NCBI RefSeq assembly: GCF_001049495.1 | Contig: NZ_CDWI01000011.1 | Coordinates: forward strand, 992,001 to 1,056,000 | Direction: 5' to 3' | From: Microbacterium sp. 3J1 | GTDB lineage: Bacteria; Actinomycetota; Actinomycetes; Actinomycetales; Microbacteriaceae | Length of the DNA: 64,000 nt | In this document: in pieces, positions 1 to 7,839 of the stretch | How the letters are laid out: every line of letters begins with the position of its first letter | How positions within the stretch are numbered: position 1 is the first letter of the stretch | Notes under the pieces: generated by a model | What the model saw: only the letters and a program-made list of their open reading frames with translations | What the model was told of the DNA's origin: nothing | The model's database searches: none | Made by a program: the position numbers and the translations under genes

Positions 1-45
1 TCCACGGTGACGGGGGAGCACCTCGCCGAATACGTCGGCGCGTAG
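1..45 (+). CDS. C-terminal end of a truncated protein, possibly a UvrA-like ATPase
   Basis: An open frame enters from the left edge and ends at a TAG at 43-45, giving 14 residues, STVTGEHLAEYVGA. The VTGEHLA segment resembles the extreme C-terminus of UvrA-type excinuclease or UvrA-paralogue ATPases, but so short a tail cannot establish the family. It is convergent with the methyltransferase gene, which ends at the next base. The gene body lies outside the window. Confidence 0.3.
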   Translation, partial: STVTGEHLAEYVGA

Positions 46-891
46 TCAGTCCTTGCGGGCGACGATCGTATAGGTGCAGGGGATGAGGTCGCGCTCGGCC
101 TGCGGCCAGGCGTAGCCCCGGGGCACCTCGACCATACGGGAGCTGAACTGCCAGGGGAGCGTGCGACCTTCGTCGAAGTGGATCAGACGCAAGCCTGCGC
201 GGAGCAGCGATCCGATGATCTCCGACAGCGGGTGCGGCCACTCATAGGTGCGAGCGTGGGCGACCGTCCCATTTCCCACATATGTAGAATCATCGTTCCA
301 CTGCTGCGCACGCCCATCGCCGAAATACGGGTACCGAGCCGTCAGGGTCGGGGCGTCCTCGTCGAGCGCGAGCATGGCGGGGTGCGCGTCGCGGATGTAG
401 AACGTGCCGCCGGGACGCAGCAGGCCGAAGATCTGCTCGGCCCAGCGGTCGAGGTCTGCGAGCCAGCAGATCGTGCCGATGCTCGTGTAGACCACGTCGA
501 AGTCACCGTCCACGACGGCCCTCGCATCGAGGACGTCGGATTCGACCCAGGTCGCCGACGCTCGCGAGCGCTCCGCGAGAGCCGCTGCGGTCTGGAGGGC
601 CGGCGCCGAGAAGTCCACGCCCGTCACGACCGCGCCGGAACGCGCCAGGGAGATCGTGTCCGTGCCGATGTGACACTGCAGATGACACAGGTCGAGGCCC
701 TGGATGCTCCCGTCGGGCAGGAACCGGTCGAGCACGGGCAGATCGTCGATCACGACGTCGCTGATGTGCGAAGGATCGTCGTACGCCTCGAGCCCATAGG
801 CTGCCTCATGCAGCGGCACGCGGTCGTCCCAGTTCTCTCGATTCGCCTGGCGTGCGGCATCCCAGTCGATCTCGACGTTCTGTCCGTCCAC
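46..891 (-). CDS. Class I SAM-dependent methyltransferase
   Basis: This is a 281-residue cytoplasmic protein with a Rossmann-type methyltransferase core. The glycine-rich SAM loop lies around residues 65-78 (GLDLCHLQCHIG), and the acidic residue that would bind the ribose follows in GVDFS at 91-95. The rest fits a small-molecule methyltransferase of the Methyltransf_11/25 type. The substrate cannot be named. The gene stands alone, and a perfect ATAATG-CA-CATTAT palindrome lies about 48 bases upstream of its start, which suggests dedicated transcriptional control. Confidence 0.8.
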   Translation of the reverse strand: MDGQNVEIDWDAARQANRENWDDRVPLHEAAYGLEAYDDPSHISDVVIDDLPVLDRFLPDGSIQGLDLCHLQCHIGTDTISLARSGAVVTGVDFSAPALQTAAALAERSRASATWVESDVLDARAVVDGDFDVVYTSIGTICWLADLDRWAEQIFGLLRPGGTFYIRDAHPAMLALDEDAPTLTARYPYFGDGRAQQWNDDSTYVGNGTVAHARTYEWPHPLSEIIGSLLRAGLRLIHFDEGRTLPWQFSSRMVEVPRGYAWPQAERDLIPCTYTIVARKD

Positions 892-938
892 ACCTGGAGC
901 CTATCGACAGCCTGCCGACGCTTCATCTCATAGTGCCG

Positions 939-952
939 ATAATGCACATTAT
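939..952 (-). promoter_or_regulatory. Palindromic operator candidate upstream of the methyltransferase
   Basis: ATAATGCACATTAT is a perfect 6-2-6 inverted repeat in an otherwise GC-rich gap. Read on the minus strand, it falls between a CTGACA (-35-like) and a CACTAT (-10-like) about 16 bases apart, pointing at the methyltransferase gene. A dimeric repressor bound here would block the promoter. The regulator is not evident in the window, and the promoter assignment is an inference from sequence only. Confidence 0.45.
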
Positions 953-1055
953 GTCAGCTAGCGTCTGGAGGACGCCCCTCCCGCAGGCGCCATTGCTCGA
1001 GATTCGCCGCAGGCGCCCCTACCCCGTGCGACGGCTCCGTGGAGCCCGCGACGGA

Positions 1056-2930
1056 TCACGGGGTGACGATGTCGAATCCCGGGTCGCCCGTCGTCAGAAC
1101 GGACGTGAGTTCTCTCAGCGCCGCCGCGTCGCCGCTGATGTCCACTCCGGGTCCGTCCTGATCTCCACCGACGAGCGCAAGCAGGCGGGCTTTCGTCAGC
1201 GACAGGGTCGCCTGCGCCGACGCGGCATCCGCCGGCTTCTCGATGTAGACGAGAACTCCGTTGCGGACGGTCACCCGGAAGTTGCGTCCCTCATCGGTGA
1301 GGGTGAAGTCGATCGCGATGTCGAGGTCCCACGCGCGAGGGCCGTCGACCGAGATGGCGACCGAATCCAGGAGCTGCTCGGCCGTGAGCTGGGCGAGGAT
1401 CTCCGGGGCGTTCGTGGTCGTCGGGGTGCCGAAGTTCCCCGACCGGAGCTCGGTCGCGCCGGACATGTAGAAGTTGCGCCAGGTGCCGTTCTCGGCGCCG
1501 TAGGCGAGCTGATCGAGAGTCGACGCATAGAGCTCGCGCACCGCGGCGTTGGCCGGCTCGGTGAAGATGGCGTGATCGAGCAGCGTCGCCGCCCACCGGA
1601 AGTCCCCTGCGTCGTACGCTCCCTGTGCCGCGTCGACGATCCGGTCCATCCCGCCGGCCAGAGCGACGTACCGCTCCCCCAGCGCCTTCGGCGGATGCGG
1701 CCAGAGGCGCGCAGGGTTGCCGTCGAACCACCCCATGTAGCGCTGATATATCGCTTTCACATTGTGGCTGACGCTGCCGTAGTATCCGCGTGCATGCCAC
1801 GAGTTCTCCAGGATCGGAGGCAGCTGGATCTCCTCGGCGATCTCGGCGCCGGTCATCCCCTGATTCGTCATGCGGAGCGTCTGGTCGTGAAGATAGGAAT
1901 ACAGGTCCCGCTGAAGACCGAGGAACTCGAGAATCTCGGCGTTCCCCCACGTCGGCCAGTGATGCGAGGCGAAGACGACGTCCGCCTCGTCGCCGTATCG
2001 TTCGATCGCCTCGGTGAGGTATCTCGACCAGACATGCGGATCGCGGACCAGAGCTCCGCGGAGGGTCAGCAGGTTGTGGAGGGTGTGGGTCGCGTTCTCC
2101 GCCATGCAGAGCGCCCGGTATCTCGGGAACAGGAAGTGCATCTCGGCCGGGGCCTCCGTGCCGGGAGCCATCTGGAACTCGATGACGAGACCGTCGATCG
2201 TGTGGGACTCCCCCGTCTCCGCGACCTCGATCGTCGGCGGGATGATGCCGGCGTGACCGGTGGACGTCGTCTGTCCGAGTCCCGCACCGAGCGCGCCTTT
2301 CGCGCTGCGCTCGAGTGCTGCACCGTACATGTACCCGGCACGTCGTCCCATCGCGGTTCCCGCATAGACGTTCTCCGCGACGGCTTCGGCGACCGTTCCC
2401 TCGGGAGCGATGATCTGGACGCGGCCAGACTCGACATCGTCCTTCGACACGATGCCGAAGATCCCGCCGAAATGGTCGATGTGACTGTGGGTGAAGACGA
2501 CGGCGACCACAGGTCTCTCGCCCCGGTGCTCGCGGTACAACCCCAGCGCAGCCTGAGCCGTCTCCTTCGAGATCAGCGGGTCGATGACGATCACGCCGGT
2601 GTCGGACTCGACGAAGCTCACGTTCGACAGGTCGAATCCGCGCACTTGGTACACGCCCTCCACCACCTCGAACAGTCCGTGCTTCGAGACCAGCCGAGAT
2701 TGGCGCCACAGGCTCGGATTCACGGTGTCGGGAGCATCCCCGTCGATGAAGTCGTAGCTGTCGGCATCCCAGACCACGTTGCCGTCATCGTCGTGCACGA
2801 CGGCCGGGCTCAGCGTGCCCAGAAACCCACGCTCCACCGCCTCGAAATCCCGCGTGTCATCGAAGGGAAGTGCAGCCTTCAGATCCTCCTGCTGCTGCGT
2901 GATCGCCGCCGTCGCATCGTTCTGCACCAT
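1056..2930 (-). CDS. SdsA1/YjcS-type alkyl sulfatase (metallo-beta-lactamase fold)
   Basis: Predicted to hydrolyse primary alkyl sulfates such as dodecyl sulfate to the alcohol plus inorganic sulfate. With the start at 2930 the protein has 624 residues. That ATG has an AGGAGG box five bases upstream, whereas the open frame extends further upstream without one. The binuclear zinc site is complete by motif: THSHIDHFGG gives H148, H150, D152 and H153, followed by E259, E278 in AENATHT and H323 in ASHHWPTW. A dimerisation domain and an SCP2-like C-terminal domain (about the last 130 residues) fit the family. No signal peptide is seen, so it looks cytoplasmic, unlike secreted SdsA1. A SulP transporter gene lies directly upstream. 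Confidence 0.9.
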   Translation of the reverse strand: MVQNDATAAITQQQEDLKAALPFDDTRDFEAVERGFLGTLSPAVVHDDDGNVVWDADSYDFIDGDAPDTVNPSLWRQSRLVSKHGLFEVVEGVYQVRGFDLSNVSFVESDTGVIVIDPLISKETAQAALGLYREHRGERPVVAVVFTHSHIDHFGGIFGIVSKDDVESGRVQIIAPEGTVAEAVAENVYAGTAMGRRAGYMYGAALERSAKGALGAGLGQTTSTGHAGIIPPTIEVAETGESHTIDGLVIEFQMAPGTEAPAEMHFLFPRYRALCMAENATHTLHNLLTLRGALVRDPHVWSRYLTEAIERYGDEADVVFASHHWPTWGNAEILEFLGLQRDLYSYLHDQTLRMTNQGMTGAEIAEEIQLPPILENSWHARGYYGSVSHNVKAIYQRYMGWFDGNPARLWPHPPKALGERYVALAGGMDRIVDAAQGAYDAGDFRWAATLLDHAIFTEPANAAVRELYASTLDQLAYGAENGTWRNFYMSGATELRSGNFGTPTTTNAPEILAQLTAEQLLDSVAISVDGPRAWDLDIAIDFTLTDEGRNFRVTVRNGVLVYIEKPADAASAQATLSLTKARLLALVGGDQDGPGVDISGDAAALRELTSVLTTGDPGFDIVTP

Positions 2931-3016
2931 CGTCTCCTCCTGTGGTCTCCCCTGCGCCTCACGCCGGGTCATGCCTCTCAGCCTCGTGCGCCGGTGTCGA
3001 CCCCTCAAGCGCGGGC

Positions 3017-3033
3017 TCATCCTTCGGAGGTGA
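3017..3033. promoter_or_regulatory. Weak member of the 17-bp palindrome family
   Basis: TCATCCTTCGGAGGTGA has the same 7-3-7 layout and outer TCA/TGA ends as the clearer palindromes at 9610, 13929 and 13981, but the inner arm bases match imperfectly. It lies 87 bases upstream of the alkyl sulfatase start, in the gap after the SulP gene, where a promoter would be expected. On its own it would not be called. Confidence 0.3.
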
Positions 3034-3043
3034 GGGCGGAGCG

Positions 3044-4732
3044 TCACTCCACGCCGGCCTCGGCCTGGCGCCTCACCGCCTCGGCACGGGCGCGGAGGAC
3101 GGCATCGCCGACGCGCGCCTCTGCGGGGAAGACGTTTTCGCGGCCGATCTCCTCGCTGAGGCCCGTCATGCGCAACTGGGAGACCACGCGCTCCCCGACC
3201 CCGGCGACCATGAGCGTCGCACCGACGGCGGCCAGGTCGGCGGAGTACTTTCGGAGCATCGTGAGGAAGGTCACGCCGAGCTCATCGGTGCCGCGGAGCC
3301 GAACGATGACGTACGACTGGTGGGCGTCCTCACCGGCATCGGGCAGCTGTGCGCGAAACGCCTCGGACGAGGCGAAGAACAACGCGCCGTAGGGGTTCAG
3401 CACCACGATCTCTCGCGGTCCGATCGACTCGGGCGCGGGGAGTTCACGAGGACGCGTCTCCCCCGCGTCGAACTCCCACCTCGTGACTCTGACGCGGTTG
3501 GACTGGCGCGCGATGTGCAGGACGACCGCGAGTCCCACTCCCGCGAGAACGGCGTATTGGAGCGGGATGAACAACGTGAGCACGAACGTCACGAGGAAGA
3601 TCCCCGCCTGCACGGTGCCCGTCCTGAAGACCAGAGCGATCTGAGCGACCTTGACACTGCGGACTCCGACCACGATCAGCAGTCCCGCGAGAGCCGGCAT
3701 CGCGATGTAGCCGATCAGCGGGGCGAAGATCAGCACCGTCGCGATCATGACCATGGCGGCGAAGACGTTCGCCGTCGCCGTTCGGGCTCCGGCCGTGGCG
3801 ACGAGAGCCGTGGCCGACATCGACCCGCCGACCGGAATACCCTGCAGCATGCCGCTGGCGATGTTCGCGACTCCCTGACCTCGGAAGTCCGCCGAGGCGC
3901 TGGGATATCGGCCGTCGGGATTGGGCACGGACCCCGAGATCGCCGCCCCCTGCACGAGGCCGACGAGAGCGAGCGACAGAGCAGGGACGATCAGGTCGAA
4001 CGCCAGGAGCAGACTCGGCCAGGTGAGGGACGGAAGCTGCCGTTCTATCGTCGCGACCTCCCCGATCGTGGCGACAGCACCGTCCGGCAGCAGAAAGGCG
4101 ACCAGCGATCCTGCGATGATCGCGACCACCATCGAGAGGGCCCCGAGAGGCGTTCTCTCCAACAGCAGGATGAGCGCGACGGTGAGGAGTCCGACGAGCA
4201 GCGACCACCAGCTCACCTGCGGCAGATGGAGGAGGGTGTCCCCCGCGCGGCCGATACGGGATCCTGCGTCGCTCTGGTAGCCCGTGAGATTCTCGATCTG
4301 GCTGAGGACGATGTTCACCGCAACAGCGTTCACGAAGCCGAAGAGCACGGCGCTCGGAATGAAGCGGACCAGGCTCCCCGCTCCCGCGAGGCCCAGACCG
4401 AGCATCACGATGCCCGCCATGACCGTGAGAGTGGCGATCGCTGTCGCCGAGCCCTCGCCGTGCACCTGTGGCACGTCTCCGATGATGACGGCCATCGCCC
4501 CTGTCGCTTGGACCGTCATGAGAACCGATCCCGTCGTCAACGCACCGGCGAGTGTCCCGACGATGTACGCATTGAGCCCGAACAGCGGATTGACGCCCGC
4601 GAGCACTCCTGCCGCCAGGCCGTCGGGGATGCTCTCCACACCGAGGACCACTCCGGCTCGCAGATCCTGTCGAAGCGTGGCGCGCGAACCGAAGCGCTTC
4701 CGGTAGCGCCGCCAGGAACGACGCAGGTTCAC
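3044..4732 (-). CDS. SulP family anion transporter with STAS domain
   Basis: Integral membrane transporter, 562 residues, of the SulP family (sulfate, bicarbonate or other anions). The N-terminal two thirds are a run of hydrophobic helices with the family's conserved segments (SIPDGLAAGVLAGVNP near residue 35). The last ~130 residues form a STAS domain (EIVVLNPYGALFFASSEAF onward). I take the GTG at 4732 as start: it overlaps the stop of the upstream GAP gene in a GTGA, so translation is probably coupled. It is one of two SulP genes within 7 kb. Lying just upstream of an alkyl sulfatase, it may move the sulfate released, but bicarbonate is equally possible. Confidence 0.85.
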   Translation of the reverse strand: MNLRRSWRRYRKRFGSRATLRQDLRAGVVLGVESIPDGLAAGVLAGVNPLFGLNAYIVGTLAGALTTGSVLMTVQATGAMAVIIGDVPQVHGEGSATAIATLTVMAGIVMLGLGLAGAGSLVRFIPSAVLFGFVNAVAVNIVLSQIENLTGYQSDAGSRIGRAGDTLLHLPQVSWWSLLVGLLTVALILLLERTPLGALSMVVAIIAGSLVAFLLPDGAVATIGEVATIERQLPSLTWPSLLLAFDLIVPALSLALVGLVQGAAISGSVPNPDGRYPSASADFRGQGVANIASGMLQGIPVGGSMSATALVATAGARTATANVFAAMVMIATVLIFAPLIGYIAMPALAGLLIVVGVRSVKVAQIALVFRTGTVQAGIFLVTFVLTLFIPLQYAVLAGVGLAVVLHIARQSNRVRVTRWEFDAGETRPRELPAPESIGPREIVVLNPYGALFFASSEAFRAQLPDAGEDAHQSYVIVRLRGTDELGVTFLTMLRKYSADLAAVGATLMVAGVGERVVSQLRMTGLSEEIGRENVFPAEARVGDAVLRARAEAVRRQAEAGVE

Positions 4733-5445
4733 GCGAGCCAGCCCTGGACGGCCCTGAAGAGCTGCAGCATCCCCACCGCCGCGAAGATCCCCGCGCTCAG
4801 GTACCCGTTGTGGCGGAGCATCCACGAGCGAAGCCGCGTGAGGAGCGGATCCGCGCCGTCACCCCGTGCGAGCACCGTGAAGACGGGAATGGCCACGGGC
4901 GCCGCAGACGCCACGACGAAGCCGATCATCGTGGGAACGGCCTGGCGTGGTGGGAGGTCAGCGATGACGATCTCGATCCCGGCCGCAGCGACGAGCGCGA
5001 TGTTCATGGGGCTGAGGAAGATGGCGAGACCGAGGAGGAAGGCCCGTCGAGGCGTGTAGCCCTCCACCGATCGCACGATCCCGGGGAGCTGCGGGGCCGC
5101 ATGCACCACTTCTCCGGGTGTGTGAGCGCCCGCCACTTCCGCCACGACCCTTCTGGAGCGCGCGAACGTCCAGACCGCGCCCCCGACGCAGACGACGCCG
5201 ACGACAGCGTGGACGATGGGCACCCACTCGGCCTGACGATAGGCGCCCGACGCTCCTGCCGCGCGGAATCCGATGACGCTCACGACGGTCAGAACACTGG
5301 AGCAGAGCACCCATCCGAGGAGATACGCGGTTCCGATGCGCCGCGCATCGCGGGACAGGAGGATGCCGATCAGAGCCATGACCGCCACCGGGCTCGCCAT
5401 CACTCCGAGAGCGACGGGGACGAGCTGCCAGACGGTCGGGATCAT
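4729..5445 (-). CDS. GAP family (Sap/SfLAP-like) membrane protein
   Basis: This 238-residue protein has about six hydrophobic helices. Its N-terminus (VPVALGVMASPVAVMALIGI) is characteristic of the actinobacterial GAP/Sap family, which in mycobacteria contains the sulfolipid-1-addressing protein. It is presumed to be a small-molecule or lipid exporter in the cytoplasmic membrane. The substrate is unknown. It sits 6 bases after the upstream membrane-protein gene and overlaps the SulP gene by four bases, so it is part of the same minus-strand operon. Confidence 0.7.
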   Translation of the reverse strand: MIPTVWQLVPVALGVMASPVAVMALIGILLSRDARRIGTAYLLGWVLCSSVLTVVSVIGFRAAGASGAYRQAEWVPIVHAVVGVVCVGGAVWTFARSRRVVAEVAGAHTPGEVVHAAPQLPGIVRSVEGYTPRRAFLLGLAIFLSPMNIALVAAAGIEIVIADLPPRQAVPTMIGFVVASAAPVAIPVFTVLARGDGADPLLTRLRSWMLRHNGYLSAGIFAAVGMLQLFRAVQGWLA

Positions 5446-5451
5446 CAGTCG

Positions 5452-6918
5452 TCACCCGCGGTGGACCGGTGATGCGGACGACGTCTCGCGCTGCACGGAG
5501 TTCGTCCCCGGCACAGAGTCCGTCCCCGGCACGGAGTCCGTCCCCGGCACGGCGTCCGTCCCCGGGAGGGGGTCCTCGCCGTGAGTGGCGTCCGTTTCGG
5601 GGCGGCGCAGCAGCTCGAGAACCACGATCAGCCCGAGCAGGCCGAGAGAGACCCCGATGACCGAGCCCGCGGAGACCGGTCGGTTCGCGATCAGAACCAT
5701 CACCGCGAGGATGGCGGCCACCACCACGATCACGGGCCTGGATCTCTCGACGGCCACCCCGAGCCGTCCGGTGGTGACTCCTCGGCGCTCCCAGAGACTC
5801 CGGACCGACGCGAAGCCGCTTCCGACGACAGCCCTGGTCGTGGTGGCCGCGCGACCGGAACCGCTCAGCCACGCCCACAGTGCCGCCACCACGGCACCGA
5901 GGGTCAGAGCCACGGCGGTGCTCTGCAACGCCTCGGAGATCTGAGAGAACACCACGCTCGCGGCTTCCGCAGGCATGATCGCCGGGCTCACCGCGGAGAT
6001 GAACACGGTTCCGCCGATCACGATCCCGCCGGCCAGCAGCCCGAAGACGAGTGCGAAACCGATGCTCGTCCGGACCGTTGCTCGAAGGCGGTCCCGGGAC
6101 AGGAGGATGCCCCCGAACGTGAGCGCGACGATGAGCCACGGCAACCAGAATCCGGTCGCCACCGCGATCTGATAGATGGTGCGGACCAGTACCAGGGCGT
6201 CTGCCTGCGCGATCGGGATCGACCTGTCGACGATCGGGATGAGATCGGCGAAGCCGACCCCACGATCTGCGAGTTCCTCCTTCGCCCGCTCGACGACGAC
6301 ACCGAGGTCGATGGAGATCACCCCGCCGCCGTCGAGCTGGATGGCGATGTCGGGGTCGCTCTGCATCACCGCGACGGCGCGGTCGTGGGTGAACCTCAAA
6401 GCCTCGGTCCAGATGGCGGCGAACTGTTCCGAGGCCACGAGGTCGCGCACGATGCTGTCTATCAACGAGGAGATCCCCTGGGCCGCCGGAGTCTCCAGGA
6501 TCGTCAGGGCGGCTTCCGCTCTCGGAGCGAGATCGAGGTCGCGGATGCCGTCGAAGACGTCGCCGACCAACGCCTCGACGTCCAGCTGATCATCGATCGC
6601 ATCGATGACCTGGTCGGAGATGAAGTCCTGCACGTCCGGATCTTCGGCGAGCGGGGCGAAGGACGCCACGAACTGCTCGGTCTCGACGAGCTGGATACGG
6701 GCCCAGGTGCCGACCGCTGCGATGGGGGCGAGCAGTACCGCCAGGGCGAGCATCGCCCCGGCGGTCACGCTGCGCCCGGAGAAGCGACGCTGCCGCGGTG
6801 ATCGGAGTGCGGAGTTCTCCTCTTCCAGAGAGCGGATCCTCGACCTCAGGTCTTCAATCGCTCTCGCCTGTGCGTCGTCGTCGGGGGCCGCTGCGGGTGG
6901 TGAATCCTTCGCCTGCAT
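5452..6918 (-). CDS. Multi-pass membrane protein with N-terminal coiled coil and hexapeptide-repeat tail
   Basis: A 488-residue protein of unknown function, of a type common in actinobacteria. Residues 18-40 are a charged heptad segment (AIEDLRSRIRSLEEEN). A first membrane helix follows at about 50-72. Next comes a ~190-residue extracytoplasmic-looking region rich in acidic residues, then four or five further helices. The last 45 residues are low-complexity with four PGT(D/N)(S/A)V hexapeptides encoded by an 18-bp tandem repeat. It starts two bases after the stop of a 35-residue membrane peptide and lies in the SulP/SHOCT/DUF6325 operon. Confidence 0.65.
   Translation of the reverse strand: MQAKDSPPAAAPDDDAQARAIEDLRSRIRSLEEENSALRSPRQRRFSGRSVTAGAMLALAVLLAPIAAVGTWARIQLVETEQFVASFAPLAEDPDVQDFISDQVIDAIDDQLDVEALVGDVFDGIRDLDLAPRAEAALTILETPAAQGISSLIDSIVRDLVASEQFAAIWTEALRFTHDRAVAVMQSDPDIAIQLDGGGVISIDLGVVVERAKEELADRGVGFADLIPIVDRSIPIAQADALVLVRTIYQIAVATGFWLPWLIVALTFGGILLSRDRLRATVRTSIGFALVFGLLAGGIVIGGTVFISAVSPAIMPAEAASVVFSQISEALQSTAVALTLGAVVAALWAWLSGSGRAATTTRAVVGSGFASVRSLWERRGVTTGRLGVAVERSRPVIVVVAAILAVMVLIANRPVSAGSVIGVSLGLLGLIVVLELLRRPETDATHGEDPLPGTDAVPGTDSVPGTDSVPGTNSVQRETSSASPVHRG
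5503..5570 (-). repeat. 18-bp tandem repeat inside the 3' end of the membrane protein gene
   Basis: The unit CGTCCCCGGCACGGAGTC occurs three times (5503-5520, 5521-5538, 5539-5556) with one or two substitutions, then partially from 5557. It is in frame and encodes PGTDAV, PGTDSV, PGTDSV and PGTNSV at the C-terminus. The near-identity at the DNA level suggests recent slippage expansion. Copy number may vary between strains. Confidence 0.85.
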
Positions 6919-6919
6919 C

Positions 6920-7027
6920 TCATCGTCTCCGTCTCTGCGCCATGAGGACCGCAGTGATGACGGCGATGACGGCCATGACCACTGCGACGGCGGCCAGCGC
7001 GATGCCGGCGATCACTATCGCATCCAT
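6920..7027 (-). CDS. 35-residue single-helix membrane peptide
   Basis: A very short gene: ATG at 7025-7027, TGA at 6920-6922. The product begins MDAIVIAGIALAAVAVV, is almost entirely one hydrophobic helix and ends in QRRRR, predicting an inserted helix with a positively charged cytoplasmic tail. A clear GGAGG lies about nine bases upstream of the ATG, and the stop is two bases from the next gene's ATG, so it is embedded in the operon. The strong ribosome binding site and tight packing argue that it is real. Function unknown; small helices like this often bind a larger membrane partner. Confidence 0.65.
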   Translation of the reverse strand: MDAIVIAGIALAAVAVVMAVIAVITAVLMAQRRRR

Positions 7028-7065
7028 AGGAGAGCTCCTCCCGTCCCCCGGGTTCTCGCGTCCGA

Positions 7066-7404
7066 TCAGCCGAGGATCTTCTGCTTGGCGGCGGCGAACT
7101 CGGCATCGGAGAGGACTCCCGAGTCCCGCAGCGAAGCGAGCTGTTGAAGCTTGGTCACCATGTCGTCACCAGAGTTGTCCGGAGCGGCGGCCGGTGCATA
7201 CTGTGCCGCAGCCTGCTGCGCCGCCGCATCCACCTGTGCCTGCTGTTGTGCGGCCTCGTACTGCTGCTGCTCGTACTGGCCCTCTGCACGACGCTGCTGA
7301 TTCCTCGTCGCAGCGCCCTGCACAGCGGATGCCGTGCCGGCGACGACAGCTGTACGCGCGGCGAGCCCGATGAGCCCCGGTCGGCCGAATCTTCTCAATG
7401 GCAT
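7066..7404 (-). CDS. SHOCT-domain protein with glutamine/alanine-rich linker
   Basis: A 112-residue protein. Residues 9-30 form a weakly hydrophobic helix (GLIGLAARTAVVAGTASAV), residues 34-70 are very rich in Gln and Ala, and the last 31 residues form a SHOCT domain (MVTKLQQLASLRDSGVLSDA), a short C-terminal helical pair thought to mediate oligomerisation. It lies four bases after a DUF6325-type gene. A second SHOCT protein is encoded at 9737 on the other strand. Function unknown; the domain call is firm. Confidence 0.8.
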   Translation of the reverse strand: MPLRRFGRPGLIGLAARTAVVAGTASAVQGAATRNQQRRAEGQYEQQQYEAAQQQAQVDAAAQQAAAQYAPAAAPDNSGDDMVTKLQQLASLRDSGVLSDAEFAAAKQKILG

Positions 7405-7407
7405 GTC

Positions 7408-7839
7408 TCATTCCCCTTCTTGTTCAAGGATCTCCATCAGTGCGTTCACGACGGGCGCCGCGATCCGCTCCGTCCGCAGGACCTCTCCCCCGGCACTGTT
7501 CAACTTCCGGGCCAGTTCGCGCGCATACGTCAGCTCGAGCACGACGATCGCCGCTGACCGACCGGCAGGCACGTTCGCGGCCAACGTGAGGATGTCCTCC
7601 TCGCCGGCCAACCCGGAAGCGAAGACCTCCACTCCCTCGAGGGCGGTCGCCGATTGTTCGTCGATCGCCTGGATGTCCACCGCGCCGTCCTCGGACTTCG
7701 TGATGACGACGAAGTCCAACAGGCGCACCGTGCCGCTGTCGATCAGGTCCCGCAGAGCGGCGAAAGTCCCTTCGTCGGGGACGACCCCGTCGAAGCCCAC
7801 GAGATAGAACTCGGCAGGGCCGTACTGAAAATCAGTCAT
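7408..7839 (-). CDS. DUF6325-type protein, copy A
   Basis: This 143-residue soluble protein is acidic, with a predicted alternating alpha/beta pattern. It contains VRLLDFVVITK near residue 38, an IDEQ box, EEDILTLAANVP and an AAIVVLELTY strand. The same landmarks in the same order occur in the protein encoded at 10146-10580 (LRLVDFLIV, IDEQ, REDAMTLCADLP, AALILVEPTW), so the two are paralogues. The family is usually named DUF6325 and is found beside SHOCT proteins. Its start overlaps the SulP gene end by eight bases, indicating cotranscription. No biochemical function is known to me. Confidence 0.75.
   Translation of the reverse strand: MTDFQYGPAEFYLVGFDGVVPDEGTFAALRDLIDSGTVRLLDFVVITKSEDGAVDIQAIDEQSATALEGVEVFASGLAGEEDILTLAANVPAGRSAAIVVLELTYARELARKLNSAGGEVLRTERIAAPVVNALMEILEQEGE

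Noticed and set aside
852-3392. Long open frame on the plus strand opposite the alkyl sulfatase gene
   Set aside because: Arg- and Asp-rich shadow of the real gene with no recognisable domain; the same holds for long plus-strand frames opposite polA, gltB, carB, priA and others.
5450-5475. TCACCCG...CGGTGA near the start of the GAP gene
   Set aside because: The spacing is eight bases instead of three and it overlaps a coding end, so it was not counted in the palindrome family.
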